Source: Mycolicibacter nonchromogenicus (GTDB taxonomy: Bacteria > Actinomycetota > Actinomycetes > Mycobacteriales > Mycobacteriaceae). From it: 64,000 nucleotides of DNA. Made by a program: the position numbers and the translations under genes. Of this stretch, positions 1 through 8,109 are shown one piece after another. Under the pieces are notes generated by a model. It did not search any database. It saw nothing but the letters and a program-made list of their open reading frames with translations, and was not told where the DNA came from. Each line of letters opens with the position of its first letter. Positions within the stretch are counted from its first letter, which is position 1. Location of the stretch: assembly GCF_002101775.1 (NCBI RefSeq), contig NZ_LQPI01000060.1, positions 62,001 through 126,000 of the forward strand, read 5' to 3'.

Positions 1-350
1 TGTCCCCAGCCGGTCATCCGGCCGTAGATCAGCCGCTCGTTGACCTTGGCGCAGTCTTCCGGGCCGAGGCCGAGGCGCTCGGTGACGCCCGGCCGGAAAC
101 CCTCGATCAGCACATCGGCCTTGGCCACCAGCTTCAGCACCAGGTCACGGCCTTCCGGCGACTTGAGGTCGGCGGTCACCGAGCGCCGGTTGCGAAGCAT
201 GGCGTCTTTGCTGGGTCCACCGCCGAACTTCGGCTGCCGATCCACCCGAACCACGTCGGCCCCGAGGTCGCCGAGGATCATCGCCGCGTGCGGCCCTGGT
301 CCGATGCCGGCCAATTCGATGACCCGCAGCCCCGCCAGTGGTCCCGCCAT
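1..350 (-). CDS. mcr: Alpha-methylacyl-CoA racemase / CoA-transferase family III, 5' part only
   Basis: The first 116 codons of a CaiB/BaiF-fold protein are visible, and the rest lies beyond the left edge. The N-terminus has the family pattern: '[19 protein letters not shown]', then '[10 protein letters not shown]', then an '[16 protein letters not shown]' stretch typical of alpha-methylacyl-CoA racemases. These enzymes invert the 2-methyl centre of branched acyl-CoAs, for example sterol side chains and pristanoyl-CoA, so that beta-oxidation can proceed. The start is the ATG at 350. It diverges from the enoyl-CoA hydratase gene at 402 with about 50 bp between them. This pairing matches mcr/echA order in M. 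tuberculosis (recalled). The catalytic residues are not in the visible part. Confidence 0.85.
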   Translation of the reverse strand, partial: MAGPLAGLRVIELAGIGPGPHAAMILGDLGADVVRVDRQPKFGGGPSKDAMLRNRRSVTADLKSPEGRDLVLKLVAKADVLIEGFRPGVTERLGLGPEDCAKVNERLIYGRMTGWG

Positions 351-401
351 TTCTGCCTCCTCGTCGTAAGCGTGTGTGACCTGCATCCTAAAGTGACACC
401 C

Positions 402-1211
402 ATGACCGCTAGCCACGCCGCCATCGACTCCCTCGCCCCAGTCGCGGGACTGACCGTCGCCCTGAACGACGGAGTGTTCTCGGTGACCATCGACCGACCC
501 GAGAGCCTCAACTCGGTGACCACGCCGGTGTTGGCCGGTATTGCCGACGCCATGGAGGCCGCTGCCCGCGACCCGCGGGTGCGCGTCGTGCGGTTCGGTG
601 GGGCGGGACGCGGGTTCAGCTCCGGTGCGGGGATCGGCGCCGAGGACGAGGTCGACGGCGTGCAGACCGACATCATCGTCGAGGCCAATCGCGCGATCCG
701 GGCGATCGCCGCGCTGCCGCGGCCGGTGGTCGCGGTCGTCCAGGGCCCGTGCGCCGGCATCGGGGTGTCCCTGGCGTTGGCCTGCGACTTGGTCGTGGCC
801 TCGGACAAGGCCTTTTTCCTGTTGGCATTCACCAAGATTGGGCTGATGCCCGATGGCGGCGCCTCTGCGTTGGTGGCGGCGGCCGTGGGCCGGATTCGCG
901 CCCTGCGGCTGGCGTTGCTGGCCGAACGGCTCTCCGCGGCAGACGCTTTGGAGTGGGGCCTGGTCAGCGCGGTGTACCCGGCCGAGGAGTTCGACGCCGA
1001 GGTGGACAAGCTGCTGGCCACCGTGCTCGCCGGCCCCGCGGCGGCGTTCTCCAAGACCAAGCACGCCATCAACTCCGCGACCCTGACCGAGCTGGATGCC
1101 ACCCTGGACCGCGAATACGTCGGCCAGTCAATCCTGTTGAACGCCCACGACTTCCGCGAGGGAGCCCGCGCATTCCAGGAGCGGCGTCCGGCCGTCTTCA
1201 CCGACTCCTAA
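402..1211 (+). CDS. Enoyl-CoA hydratase/isomerase family protein
   Basis: A 269-residue crotonase-fold protein, normal length for the family. It has the oxyanion-hole segments (FSSGAGI near residue 70, [16 protein letters not shown] near residue 115) and an IGLMPDGGA motif. In the last motif Asp stands where classical hydratases have Glu, a pattern common in PaaG-type isomerases and EchA paralogues. It probably acts on an unsaturated acyl-CoA in beta-oxidation. The reading frame is open further upstream, but the ATG at 402 is preceded at exactly 7 nt by TAAAGT, so the transcript is probably leaderless and starts here. It diverges from mcr, matching an echA10/echA11-like position. The exact substrate is not inferable. 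Confidence 0.85.
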   Translation: MTASHAAIDSLAPVAGLTVALNDGVFSVTIDRPESLNSVTTPVLAGIADAMEAAARDPRVRVVRFGGAGRGFSSGAGIGAEDEVDGVQTDIIVEANRAIRAIAALPRPVVAVVQGPCAGIGVSLALACDLVVASDKAFFLLAFTKIGLMPDGGASALVAAAVGRIRALRLALLAERLSAADALEWGLVSAVYPAEEFDAEVDKLLATVLAGPAAAFSKTKHAINSATLTELDATLDREYVGQSILLNAHDFREGARAFQERRPAVFTDS

Positions 1212-1231
1212 GCGGCGCGCCTCACCGGTGC

Positions 1232-1289
1232 CGAGCGTGCGCAGAATGCCGCGCTCAACGGCGTGTCCCTGTACAGACACGCACACTCG
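1232..1289. terminator. Hairpin between convergent genes; copy of a CGAG(T/C)GTGCG-ended repeat
   Basis: The gap between two convergent genes holds a perfect 7-bp stem GCGTGTC/GACACGC with an 8-nt loop (1261-1282) and no T-tract, fitting an I-shaped bidirectional terminator. The outer ends CGAGCGTGCG (1232-1241) and CGCACACTCG (1280-1289) are also near-complementary (9/10). They resemble the ends of the larger hairpin at 35761-35818. Confidence 0.55.
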
Positions 1290-1326
1290 CGCCAATGAAT
1301 GAGGCAATGATCCCGCGAAGTGAGAG

Positions 1327-2046
1327 CTACATCCCGAAGATCGGGGGCAGCGCCAGCACCATCACCAGCCCCCAGACCAGATGGGTCAGCACCGGCGCCA
1401 GCACGCCGCCGGTGGCGCGCCGTTCGAAGGCGCACACGGTGCCGAGTATCAGTGCGGCCACCCCGACCATGAGGTTGCCGGCCGCCATCATCGCCGCGAT
1501 GTAGAGCAGGGTGGACCACACCAACGGGGAGCGGCGACCGAACGCGCTGAACAGTGCGCCGCGGAAGAACAGCTCCTCGGCGATCGCGTTGCACAGTGCG
1601 ATCAGCACCACCAGCCGCCAGGAGACCTCGGTGGTGTAGGCCAGGATTGCGACCACCTGATCGGCCAGCGGTGGGATGTCCTGCACCGCAAGCCCGCCCA
1701 GCAGGAACACCCCGCCGAGCAACAGGCCGACGCCGGTGCCGGTGAACACCGGCCGCTCGTTGCGTCCGCGGAACCTCAACACGCCCAGGTGCAGCGGTCC
1801 GGCCACGACCGCCCCCACCGTCCAGACCGCGGCCAAGACCAGCGACAGCCAGTAGAACGACGCGTCTCCTGGAAGTTTGCTGTGCATGGCGACCAGGACC
1901 GCGGCGCCGATCAGCACCACCACCCCGACGACGACTCGACGGCGCTGCACCACGGCCCGTGGTTCGTGATAGGGCGGGGCCACCCTGGACATGATGGCGG
2001 TGATCTCGCGCAGCAGGCCGGGGCGAGGTGGACTGATCTGGGTCAT
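1327..2046 (-). CDS. CPBP family intramembrane metalloprotease-like protein
   Basis: A polytopic membrane protein of about 239 residues. It carries the EELFFRG motif of the CPBP (CAAX protease/bacteriocin-processing, 'Abi') family in its C-terminal half. A later conserved segment around 'ILGTVCAFERRATGG' and a downstream His near 'APVLTHLVWG' match motifs 2 and 3. These proteins are glutamate-type intramembrane proteases, and many bacterial members have unknown targets. The start is ambiguous: ATG at 2046 or 2061, or TTG at 2079. The choice alters only a short leader. It lies downstream of the gamma-carbonic anhydrase gene on the same strand with a 46-79 bp gap. Confidence 0.8.
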   Translation of the reverse strand: MTQISPPRPGLLREITAIMSRVAPPYHEPRAVVQRRRVVVGVVVLIGAAVLVAMHSKLPGDASFYWLSLVLAAVWTVGAVVAGPLHLGVLRFRGRNERPVFTGTGVGLLLGGVFLLGGLAVQDIPPLADQVVAILAYTTEVSWRLVVLIALCNAIAEELFFRGALFSAFGRRSPLVWSTLLYIAAMMAAGNLMVGVAALILGTVCAFERRATGGVLAPVLTHLVWGLVMVLALPPIFGM

Positions 2047-2125
2047 AGAGGGACGTCCCATCAGCAGCGGGTTAGCCAACGTCCCTTAACGTAGCGACCG
2101 AATGGCGGCCGGTGGCCCAAATGCG

Positions 2126-2653
2126 CTAGTTCGCTCGATGGACTTCCGTCAGGTGCCGGTAGGCCGCGGCATTGAGCCGATTGTTGCCGACCTCGTCCTC
2201 GCTGAGTTCCCGTCGCACCTTGCCCGGCACCCCTGCGACCAGGGACCGGGGTGGCACCACCATCCCCTGCGGGACGACGGCGCCCGCCGCGACCAGCGAG
2301 CCCTCCCCCACGACGGCACCGTTGAGGACGATCGCACCCATGCCGATCAGGCAGTCGTCCTCAATGGTGCAGCCGTGCAGCACCGCGTTGTGCCCCACAC
2401 TGACCCGCTGGCCCACCCGCACCGGGAACCCCGGGTCGACGTGGACGGTCACGCCGTCCTGGATGTTGGACTCCGCACCGATCTCGATCGGTTCGACCTC
2501 GGCGCGCAGCGTCGCCGAGTACCACACGCTCGCCCGATCGGCCAGGCGGACCTGGCCGATCAGGCTGGCGTTGGGCGCAGCCCAGGACTCGGGGTGCAGC
2601 TGCGGGGCGTGATCCCCGATGGGGATCAGCAGCGGCTGTGGCCGGTCGCTCAA
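2126..2653 (-). CDS. Gamma-class carbonic anhydrase-like hexapeptide-repeat protein
   Basis: A 175-residue left-handed beta-helix protein of the gamma-carbonic anhydrase/YrdA family. It has an 'IGAESNIQDGVTVHVD' turn, then 'VGHNAVLHGC' and 'IGMGAIVLNGAVV' repeats. The His residues in VHVD, VGHN and VLHG are at the metal-ligand positions. The start is a TTG at 2653 that overlaps the upstream enoyl-CoA hydratase stop codon by 4 bp (TTGA), so the two are translationally coupled. Many family members lack measurable carbonic anhydrase activity. A link to CoA-thioester metabolism (compare PaaY/CaiE-type relatives) is an inference from position. Confidence 0.85.
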   Translation of the reverse strand: MSDRPQPLLIPIGDHAPQLHPESWAAPNASLIGQVRLADRASVWYSATLRAEVEPIEIGAESNIQDGVTVHVDPGFPVRVGQRVSVGHNAVLHGCTIEDDCLIGMGAIVLNGAVVGEGSLVAAGAVVPQGMVVPPRSLVAGVPGKVRRELSEDEVGNNRLNAAAYRHLTEVHRAN

Positions 2654-3456
2654 CGCGCCTTCCACACCGGGGCACGCTTCTCGGCGAACGCCCGGGGCCC
2701 CTCCTTGGCGTCCTCGCTCCGCAACACCTTGGAGAACTCCCGGCCGGTCCTGGCCCAGGCGGCCACCTCGTCGACGACGACGCCGTCGTCGACCCCGTAG
2801 GCGATCCGCTTGGTGGCCCACACCGACAGCGGTGCGTTGACGGTGATGCGTTCGGCCAGCTCCAGCGCTGCCTCCAGGGCGCTGCCGTCCTCGACCACCC
2901 GGTTGACCAGTCCCCAGCGGGCCGCGTCGGCCGCCGAGATGGGCTCCCCGGTGTAGAGCAGTTCCAGAGCAACCTTGCGGGGCAGGTGGTCGACGATGCG
3001 GAACACCCCGCCCGCTCCGGCGACCAGGCCCCGCTTGACCTCGGGCAGCCCGAACTGGGCGCGCTCCTCGGCGATCACCAGGTCGCTGGCCAGCGCCAGC
3101 TCGGTGCCACCGCCCAGCGCGGTGCCGTTGACCGCCGCGATGGTCGGCTTGTCGATGAAGTGCTGCACGTAGCCCGCGAAGCCCCACTCCGGGTGGTCGG
3201 GGTGGTAGATGTTCTCCCGGGCGGCGATCGCCTTGAGGTCGGCGCCGGCACTGAACGACTTGTCGCCGGCTCCGGTGAGCACCACCGCGCGCACCTCGTC
3301 GTCGGCCTGCGCCTGCGCCAGGGCATCGCCGACGCCCTTGCTCACCGCGCCGTTGATCGCGTTGCGCGCCTCGGGCCGGTTGATCGTGACCAGCAGGACG
3401 TTGCCGCGCCGCTCTAGCAGAACGGCCCCTTCACTCACAGCAGCTCCAGTACTCAC
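2650..3456 (-). CDS. Enoyl-CoA hydratase
   Basis: A crotonase-family protein of 262-268 residues. It shows 'FSAGADLKAI', 'GTALGGGTELALASDLV' and 'FGLPEVKRGL', and the last carries the catalytic Glu of hydratases. It presumably hydrates trans-2-enoyl-CoA in a beta-oxidation cycle with the thiolase immediately upstream. Two GTG starts are possible because an 18-bp tandem duplication spans the junction. The GTG at 3456 overlaps the thiolase TGA by 4 bp, and the GTG at 3438 lies in the second repeat copy. The downstream gene overlaps in turn (TTGA at 2650-2653), giving a tight three-gene operon. Confidence 0.88.
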   Translation of the reverse strand: MSTGAAVSEGAVLLERRGNVLLVTINRPEARNAINGAVSKGVGDALAQAQADDEVRAVVLTGAGDKSFSAGADLKAIAARENIYHPDHPEWGFAGYVQHFIDKPTIAAVNGTALGGGTELALASDLVIAEERAQFGLPEVKRGLVAGAGGVFRIVDHLPRKVALELLYTGEPISAADAARWGLVNRVVEDGSALEAALELAERITVNAPLSVWATKRIAYGVDDGVVVDEVAAWARTGREFSKVLRSEDAKEGPRAFAEKRAPVWKAR

Positions 3457-3467
3457 AGCAGCTCCAG
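3433..3467. repeat. 18-bp-period tandem duplication over the thiolase/hydratase junction
   Basis: The 17-mer ACTCACAGCAGCTCCAG occurs at 3433-3449 and again at 3451-3467. On the coding strand it duplicates the last codons of the thiolase, its stop, and the overlapping GTGAGT start of the hydratase. Each copy therefore brings its own GTG start in the same frame. Confidence 0.95.
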
Positions 3468-4598
3468 AATAGTCGCGTTGGCCTGACCGCCGCCCTCGCA
3501 CATGGTCTGCAGTCCGTAACGAATCCCGTTGGCGCGCATGTGGTACAGCAGCGTGGTCATGATCCGCGCGCCGGAACCGCCGAGCGGGTGGCCCAGTGCG
3601 ATGGCCCCACCGTTGGGGTTGAGCTTCTTCGGGTCGGCACCAATGTCGGCGAGCCAGGCCATGGGCACCGGGGCAAACGCCTCGTTGACCTCGAAGGCCC
3701 CGATGTCGTCGACGCTCAGACCGGACCGCTGCAGCGCCTTCTGCGTGGCCGGGATCGGCGCGGACAGCATCATCACCGGGTCGGAGCCGGCCAGCGTCGC
3801 GGTGTGCACCCGCGCCAGCGGGGTCAGGCCCAGCTCCTTGGCCTTCTCCGCCGACATGAACAGCAGCGCCGCCGAGCCGTCGGAGATCTGGCTGGAGTTG
3901 CCGGCGTGGATCACGCCGTCCTCCTTGAAGGCGGGCTTGAGCTGGCCCATCTTCTCCAGGGTGGTGCCGCGGCGGATGCCTTCGTCTTCGCTGATGACAT
4001 TGCCCTCGGGGTCGGTGATCGAGACGATCTCGTCCTTGAAGGCGCCCGCGTCCTGGGCGGCAGCGGCCTTTTCGTGCGACGCCAGCGCGAACTCGTCGAG
4101 CGCGGTACGGCTCAGGCCCCACTTGGTGGCCATCATCTCCGCACCGATGCCCTGGTTGGGGGTCTGCTCGTAGCGCGCCTTGAAGGATTCGCCGTAGGGC
4201 CGGCCGCCGTTGGCCAGCGACGAGCCCATCGGGGTCCGCGACATCGACTCGACACCACCGGCGACGACTACGTCGTAGTGTCCGGCGATCACACCGGCGG
4301 CTGCGAAGTGCACCGACTGCTGGCTCGAACCACACTGGCGGTCCACCGTCACCGCGGGGACGCTCTCAGGCCAGCCCGCGCTCAGCACAGCGGTCCGGCC
4401 GATGTCCAGGGCCTGCTCGCCGGCCTGCATGACGCAGCCCCAGATCACGTCGTCGACCAGCGCCGGGTCAACACCGGCGCGCGTGACCAGTCCATTGAGA
4501 ACCTGGGCGGACAACTCCGCGGGGTGGACCCCCGACAGGCCGCCGTTGCGCTTGCCGACCGGCGAACGCACTGCTTCCACAATGACGGCTTCAGCCAT
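3453..4598 (-). CDS. Acetyl-CoA acetyltransferase (thiolase II family)
   Basis: A 381-residue thiolase, normal length. The nucleophilic Cys is C89 in 'VTVDRQCGSSQQ'. The C-terminal 'NEAFAPVPMAWL', 'NPNGGAIALGHPLGGSGAR' and 'CEGGGQANATILE' motifs carry the catalytic His and second Cys. It cleaves 3-ketoacyl-CoA to acetyl-CoA plus a shortened acyl-CoA, or runs in reverse. It resembles mycobacterial FadA5/FadA6-type thiolases of sterol and ring catabolism more than housekeeping FadA (by motif memory, not alignment). It is the first gene of a thiolase-hydratase-carbonic anhydrase operon. An inverted repeat lies just upstream at 4625-4643. Confidence 0.9.
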   Translation of the reverse strand: MAEAVIVEAVRSPVGKRNGGLSGVHPAELSAQVLNGLVTRAGVDPALVDDVIWGCVMQAGEQALDIGRTAVLSAGWPESVPAVTVDRQCGSSQQSVHFAAAGVIAGHYDVVVAGGVESMSRTPMGSSLANGGRPYGESFKARYEQTPNQGIGAEMMATKWGLSRTALDEFALASHEKAAAAQDAGAFKDEIVSITDPEGNVISEDEGIRRGTTLEKMGQLKPAFKEDGVIHAGNSSQISDGSAALLFMSAEKAKELGLTPLARVHTATLAGSDPVMMLSAPIPATQKALQRSGLSVDDIGAFEVNEAFAPVPMAWLADIGADPKKLNPNGGAIALGHPLGGSGARIMTTLLYHMRANGIRYGLQTMCEGGGQANATILELL

Positions 4599-4624
4599 GG
4601 TGCTCCTTCATTCGACGAGGTGTA

Positions 4625-4643
4625 GTTGACCTCGATTGTCAAC
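4625..4643. promoter_or_regulatory. Inverted repeat GTTGAC-N7-GTCAAC upstream of the thiolase operon
   Basis: A perfect 6-bp inverted repeat with a 7-bp spacer lies 27 bp upstream of the thiolase ATG, in the 88-bp gap after the P450 gene. On the minus strand one arm reads TTGACA, a -35-like hexamer. It could be an operator. No regulator is assigned. Confidence 0.4.
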
Positions 4644-4686
4644 CAACCGGTAGGCGGAGCCCCAAGGGGGGGTGGACATCGGCCGG

Positions 4687-5958
4687 TCAGGCCACGGGAT
4701 CGAACTCCAAATGCAGGTCCTGCAGCCCCCGCATGATGAACGTCGGCTCGAAATTGAAGTGACGCGCTTCCGGGCTGCCGTGCTTGTCCTCGCAGATCCG
4801 GATATCGGCCATCCGGTCCAGGATCCGGTTGAGTGAGATCCTGCCCTCGGCGCGGGCCAGCGGTGAGCCGGGGCAGGAGTGCACCCCCCGCCCGAATGCC
4901 ACATGCTCGCGCACGTTGGCCCGGTCGATCCGGAACTCGGCGGGCTCTTCGAACTTGCGTGGATCACGGTTGCTCGCCCCGGGCAGCAGCATGACGGTGG
5001 TGCCGGCGTGCACCGTCGTCTCCCCCACGGTCGTCGTGGTGCGCGCCATCCGGAAGTGCGCTTTGACCGGGCTCTCGGTACGCAACGTCTCCTCCAGGAA
5101 CACCGGGATGCGGTTGCGATCCTCACGCAGCAGCGCCTGCAGGTCGGGACGTTCGGCGATCACCCGCAGGCCGGCGCTGAGCAACTTGACGGTGGTCTCC
5201 TGGCCCGCGGCGAACAGGAAGGTGGCGAGCCGCACCACGTCGATGATCTCGGGTGTGGACCCGTCGTCGTATTTGGCCTGGGCCAGTTCGGTCAGCACGT
5301 CCCCCCGCGGTTGCTTGCGACGGTCTTCGACGTAGGCGTAGAACCGTTCGTCCAGCCATTGCAGCGGGTTGTGGGAGATGGGGTCCTCATCCAGCGCGCC
5401 CACCTGCTCGCCCGCCATCACCTGCCGGAAGTCCCGGTGATCGCCCTCGGGCACCCCGAGCAGATCGGCGATGACCAGCGTGGAAAACGGCTTCGCATAG
5501 TCCTCGATGAACTCACACCGGCCCTTTGCGACAAACCTGTCCAGCTGCTCATCGGCGAGCCGCCACATGAACTCCTCGTTCTCCTTGAGCCGCTTCGGGG
5601 TCAGCAGCCGACTCAAGAGCCCCCTGGTTCGGGTGTGCTCCGGTGGATCCTGGGTAACGATGTGCTCACTCATCGGGATCTCGTGCCGGCGCGCATCGAT
5701 GAGATCACCGACGTCTCGGACATCCTCTCCCACGGATTCGAATGACAGTCCAGAAAACGGGCCGGCGACCGAGACGCATGCCGAGAATGCCGGATCTTTG
5801 TACACGGCAAGGGCTTCGGCATGCCCAGTGACGGCATGCACGCCCAGGTGCGGCTGGTGTGCGACCGGACACTTGGCCCGCAGGCTGTCAAAGTAGGGGT
5901 ACGGGTCGGGAATCAACGACTGGTCGCTGAAGAAGTCGACCGACTCGAATTCGCTCAC
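4687..5958 (-). CDS. Cytochrome P450
   Basis: A 423-residue soluble bacterial P450. The I-helix motif is AGQETT (251-256), the K-helix ExxR is E290-T-L-R293, and the heme-binding loop FGRGVHSCPG has its ligand at C362. Pro follows the Cys where Leu is usual, which is tolerated in the family. It hydroxylates an unknown hydrophobic substrate and needs ferredoxin and reductase partners not encoded here. It is the last gene of the minus-strand operon that starts at 12711, 19 bp after the SDR gene stop. The CYP family number cannot be assigned by eye. Confidence 0.92.
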   Translation of the reverse strand: MSEFESVDFFSDQSLIPDPYPYFDSLRAKCPVAHQPHLGVHAVTGHAEALAVYKDPAFSACVSVAGPFSGLSFESVGEDVRDVGDLIDARRHEIPMSEHIVTQDPPEHTRTRGLLSRLLTPKRLKENEEFMWRLADEQLDRFVAKGRCEFIEDYAKPFSTLVIADLLGVPEGDHRDFRQVMAGEQVGALDEDPISHNPLQWLDERFYAYVEDRRKQPRGDVLTELAQAKYDDGSTPEIIDVVRLATFLFAAGQETTVKLLSAGLRVIAERPDLQALLREDRNRIPVFLEETLRTESPVKAHFRMARTTTTVGETTVHAGTTVMLLPGASNRDPRKFEEPAEFRIDRANVREHVAFGRGVHSCPGSPLARAEGRISLNRILDRMADIRICEDKHGSPEARHFNFEPTFIMRGLQDLHLEFDPVA

Positions 5959-5977
5959 GCTGTGCCTCCTGCGGTTG

Positions 5978-6889
5978 TCACTGCACCATCTCGGTGACGG
6001 CAGTCACCTGGGCGTCTGAAATGTCCATGACCGCGTCGAGGTTCTCGGCGATGTCCTCGGCGGTCAGCGGTGTACGCACGATTCCCGGGGTGCGGACCAC
6101 GGCGATGCGTGCCACCCCGCCCATACCGACTTGCAGTACCTCTCCGTTGAGCGGGCAGTCTTCGTGGGCGAGAAATGCCACTGCGGGCGCGCACAATTCG
6201 GGAGGCATGCCGGCATTGATGGTGTCCATGACCTCTTTGGGTATAGACAACTGGGCGGCCACGGAATCGGAGTGCGACGCCGACATCCGGGTGTACGCGC
6301 GCGGTGCGACGGCGTTGACCCGGATGCCGTGGGTGAGGCCCTCTGTTGCCAGGTTGCGGGTCAGGCCGAACACCGCCCCCTTGGCGGCGCCGTAGCTGCT
6401 CAGCTCAGAGATGCCGCCCAGCATGGCTTCGGAGACGGTGTTGACGATGCGGCCGTAGCCCGCCGCGACGAAGTGCGGCCAGGCCGCCTGGGTCACCAAA
6501 ACCGTGCCGTAGAAGTGCACGTCGAACATGTTGCGGAAGCGGTCCCTCGACAGTGTCTCGAACAGGCCCGGATCGTGGATGCCCGCGTTGTTGACCACCA
6601 CGTCGATCCGGCCGAAGGCTTCGACCGCGGTGTCGACGATCGCTTGCGCGCCGTGTGGTTCGGCTACCGACGCAAAGCACGCGACCGCCTGGCCACCGCT
6701 GTCGGTGATCTCGCGCACCACTTCGTCTGCCGGCGCCGATGAGGAGCCGTCCCCGTTGATGCCGGCTCCATAGTCGGCGACCACCACGCGAGCTCCCTTG
6801 GCTGCCAACAACATCGCGTGGCTCCGCCCCACCCCGCGCCCTGCTCCGGTGACAACGGCGACCCGACCGTCAAACCGCAACGGGCTCAT
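5978..6889 (-). CDS. SDR family oxidoreductase (FabG/MFE-2 dehydrogenase-like)
   Basis: A 303-residue classical short-chain dehydrogenase. It has the nucleotide-binding TGAGRGVG motif near residue 15, NNAG, and the active-site pair in 'SSYGAAKGAV'. The C-terminal tail around 'ELCAPAVAFLAHEDCPLNGEVLQVGMGG' resembles 3-hydroxyacyl-CoA dehydrogenase domains of multifunctional enzyme 2, so a hydroxyacyl-CoA or alcohol substrate is likely. The ATG at 6889 overlaps the stop of the upstream P450 gene by 4 bp (ATGA), which fixes the start although the frame is open further upstream. It sits between two P450 genes in the same operon. Confidence 0.88.
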   Translation of the reverse strand: MSPLRFDGRVAVVTGAGRGVGRSHAMLLAAKGARVVVADYGAGINGDGSSSAPADEVVREITDSGGQAVACFASVAEPHGAQAIVDTAVEAFGRIDVVVNNAGIHDPGLFETLSRDRFRNMFDVHFYGTVLVTQAAWPHFVAAGYGRIVNTVSEAMLGGISELSSYGAAKGAVFGLTRNLATEGLTHGIRVNAVAPRAYTRMSASHSDSVAAQLSIPKEVMDTINAGMPPELCAPAVAFLAHEDCPLNGEVLQVGMGGVARIAVVRTPGIVRTPLTAEDIAENLDAVMDISDAQVTAVTEMVQ

Positions 6890-8097
6890 GGCGCATCGAA
6901 GAGCACCGGCAGCGCGGTCGGCGACCGGAACACCTGGCCGCGGATGTGTGGATCGCCACCGTCGGGATCCAGCCGAAGGTTGGGCAGCCGGTCCAACATC
7001 AGGCCGACCGCATCGCGCATCTCCATCCGGGCGAGGTGGCTGCCCAGGCAGACATGGGCTCCGTGGCCCCACGACACATGGACCTTGGACTCGCGGAAGA
7101 TGTCGAACACATTCGGGTCGCGGTAGCGGTCCTCCTGTCGGTTGGCGGCGCCCAGCATCGGCATCACCGCGGACCCGGCTGGAATGTGCACCCCGCCCAA
7201 CTCAGTGTCGCGGACGGCCACCCGGGTGATCGTCAGCAGCGGCGCATCCCAGCGCACCCCCTCTTCGATCGCCTGCGGCAGCAGGGAGCGATCGGCCCGG
7301 ACGGCGTCGAGTTGATCGGTGTGGGTGAGCAGCGCGAGCAGCAGGTTGCCCAGGGAACGGTAGGTGGTCTCGATGCCGGCCGGCAGCAGCAGCCGCAGGA
7401 ACGAGAAGATCTCCTCGTCGGAGAGCTTCTGGTCGTCGATCTCGGCGTCGGCGAGCCGGCTGATCAGATCATTGCGCGGCTCGCTGCGGCGGGCGGCCAG
7501 AATCGGGGTGAAGTAGTCGCGCAACGCCAGCGAGGCGGCCCGGCCCCGCTCCGGGTTGATGGTGAAGGACAGCAGCGAGATGGACCAGCGCTGGAACTGT
7601 TCGTAGTCCTGCTCGGGTAGTCCCAGGATCCGCGCGATGATCCTGGTCGGGTACTCGAAGTTGAACTCTTTGACCAGATCGGCGTGGCCGCGGTCGGCGA
7701 ACCGGTCGATCAGCTGGTTGGCCACCGGTATCACCAGTTCGTGTTCCCAGCCGGCCACCGCCCGGGGTGAGAACGCCTTGGACACCAGTGCACGGTGCCG
7801 ACCGTGCACCGGCTCGTCCATGCCCAGCATCACCTGCTCGCCGAGCACGTCGCCGAAGGTGTCGATGATGATCGACGACGAGAATGTCTCGTTGTCGCGC
7901 AGCATCTTCAGCACGTCTTCGTGGCGGTACACCATGAATACCGGCTTGGATTCCTCATGGGGCATCCCGGACATGTCGATGCGCTGCACCGGTTCCTCGC
8001 GACGCAGCCGGGCAAGCTCGGTGTAGGGGTCACGCACGTCCCCGGAGACCACGTCGTCGAAGGCGCCGAAATCCTCCAGATCGTCAAACAATTGCAC
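6886..8097 (-). CDS. Cytochrome P450 with Trp in the heme-binding loop
   Basis: A 403-residue P450. The I-helix motif is AGIETT (240-245), ExxR is E279-G-V-R282, and the heme loop WGHGAHVCLG has its ligand at C350. The loop begins with Trp343 instead of the near-invariant Phe, which can tune heme potential or active-site access. The lengthy acidic N-terminus (DDLEDFGAFDDVVSGD) is unusual but not diagnostic. It lies 12 bp after the aldehyde dehydrogenase gene and overlaps the next SDR gene by 4 bp, so co-expression is certain by layout. The substrate is unknown. Confidence 0.92.
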   Translation of the reverse strand: MQLFDDLEDFGAFDDVVSGDVRDPYTELARLRREEPVQRIDMSGMPHEESKPVFMVYRHEDVLKMLRDNETFSSSIIIDTFGDVLGEQVMLGMDEPVHGRHRALVSKAFSPRAVAGWEHELVIPVANQLIDRFADRGHADLVKEFNFEYPTRIIARILGLPEQDYEQFQRWSISLLSFTINPERGRAASLALRDYFTPILAARRSEPRNDLISRLADAEIDDQKLSDEEIFSFLRLLLPAGIETTYRSLGNLLLALLTHTDQLDAVRADRSLLPQAIEEGVRWDAPLLTITRVAVRDTELGGVHIPAGSAVMPMLGAANRQEDRYRDPNVFDIFRESKVHVSWGHGAHVCLGSHLARMEMRDAVGLMLDRLPNLRLDPDGGDPHIRGQVFRSPTALPVLFDAP

Positions 8098-8109
8098 TGG
8101 TAACTCCTT

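Noticed and set aside
278..1201. Long minus-strand frame opposite the first enoyl-CoA hydratase gene
   Set aside because: It mirrors the coding frame of a clear crotonase gene, its translation is Ser/Arg/Thr-rich without motifs, and such antisense frames are usual in GC-rich DNA.
5978..7072. SDR with a 61-residue N-terminal extension
   Set aside because: The extension overlaps the 3' end of a P450 gene; the ATGA overlap start at 6889 gives a standard SDR N-terminus.
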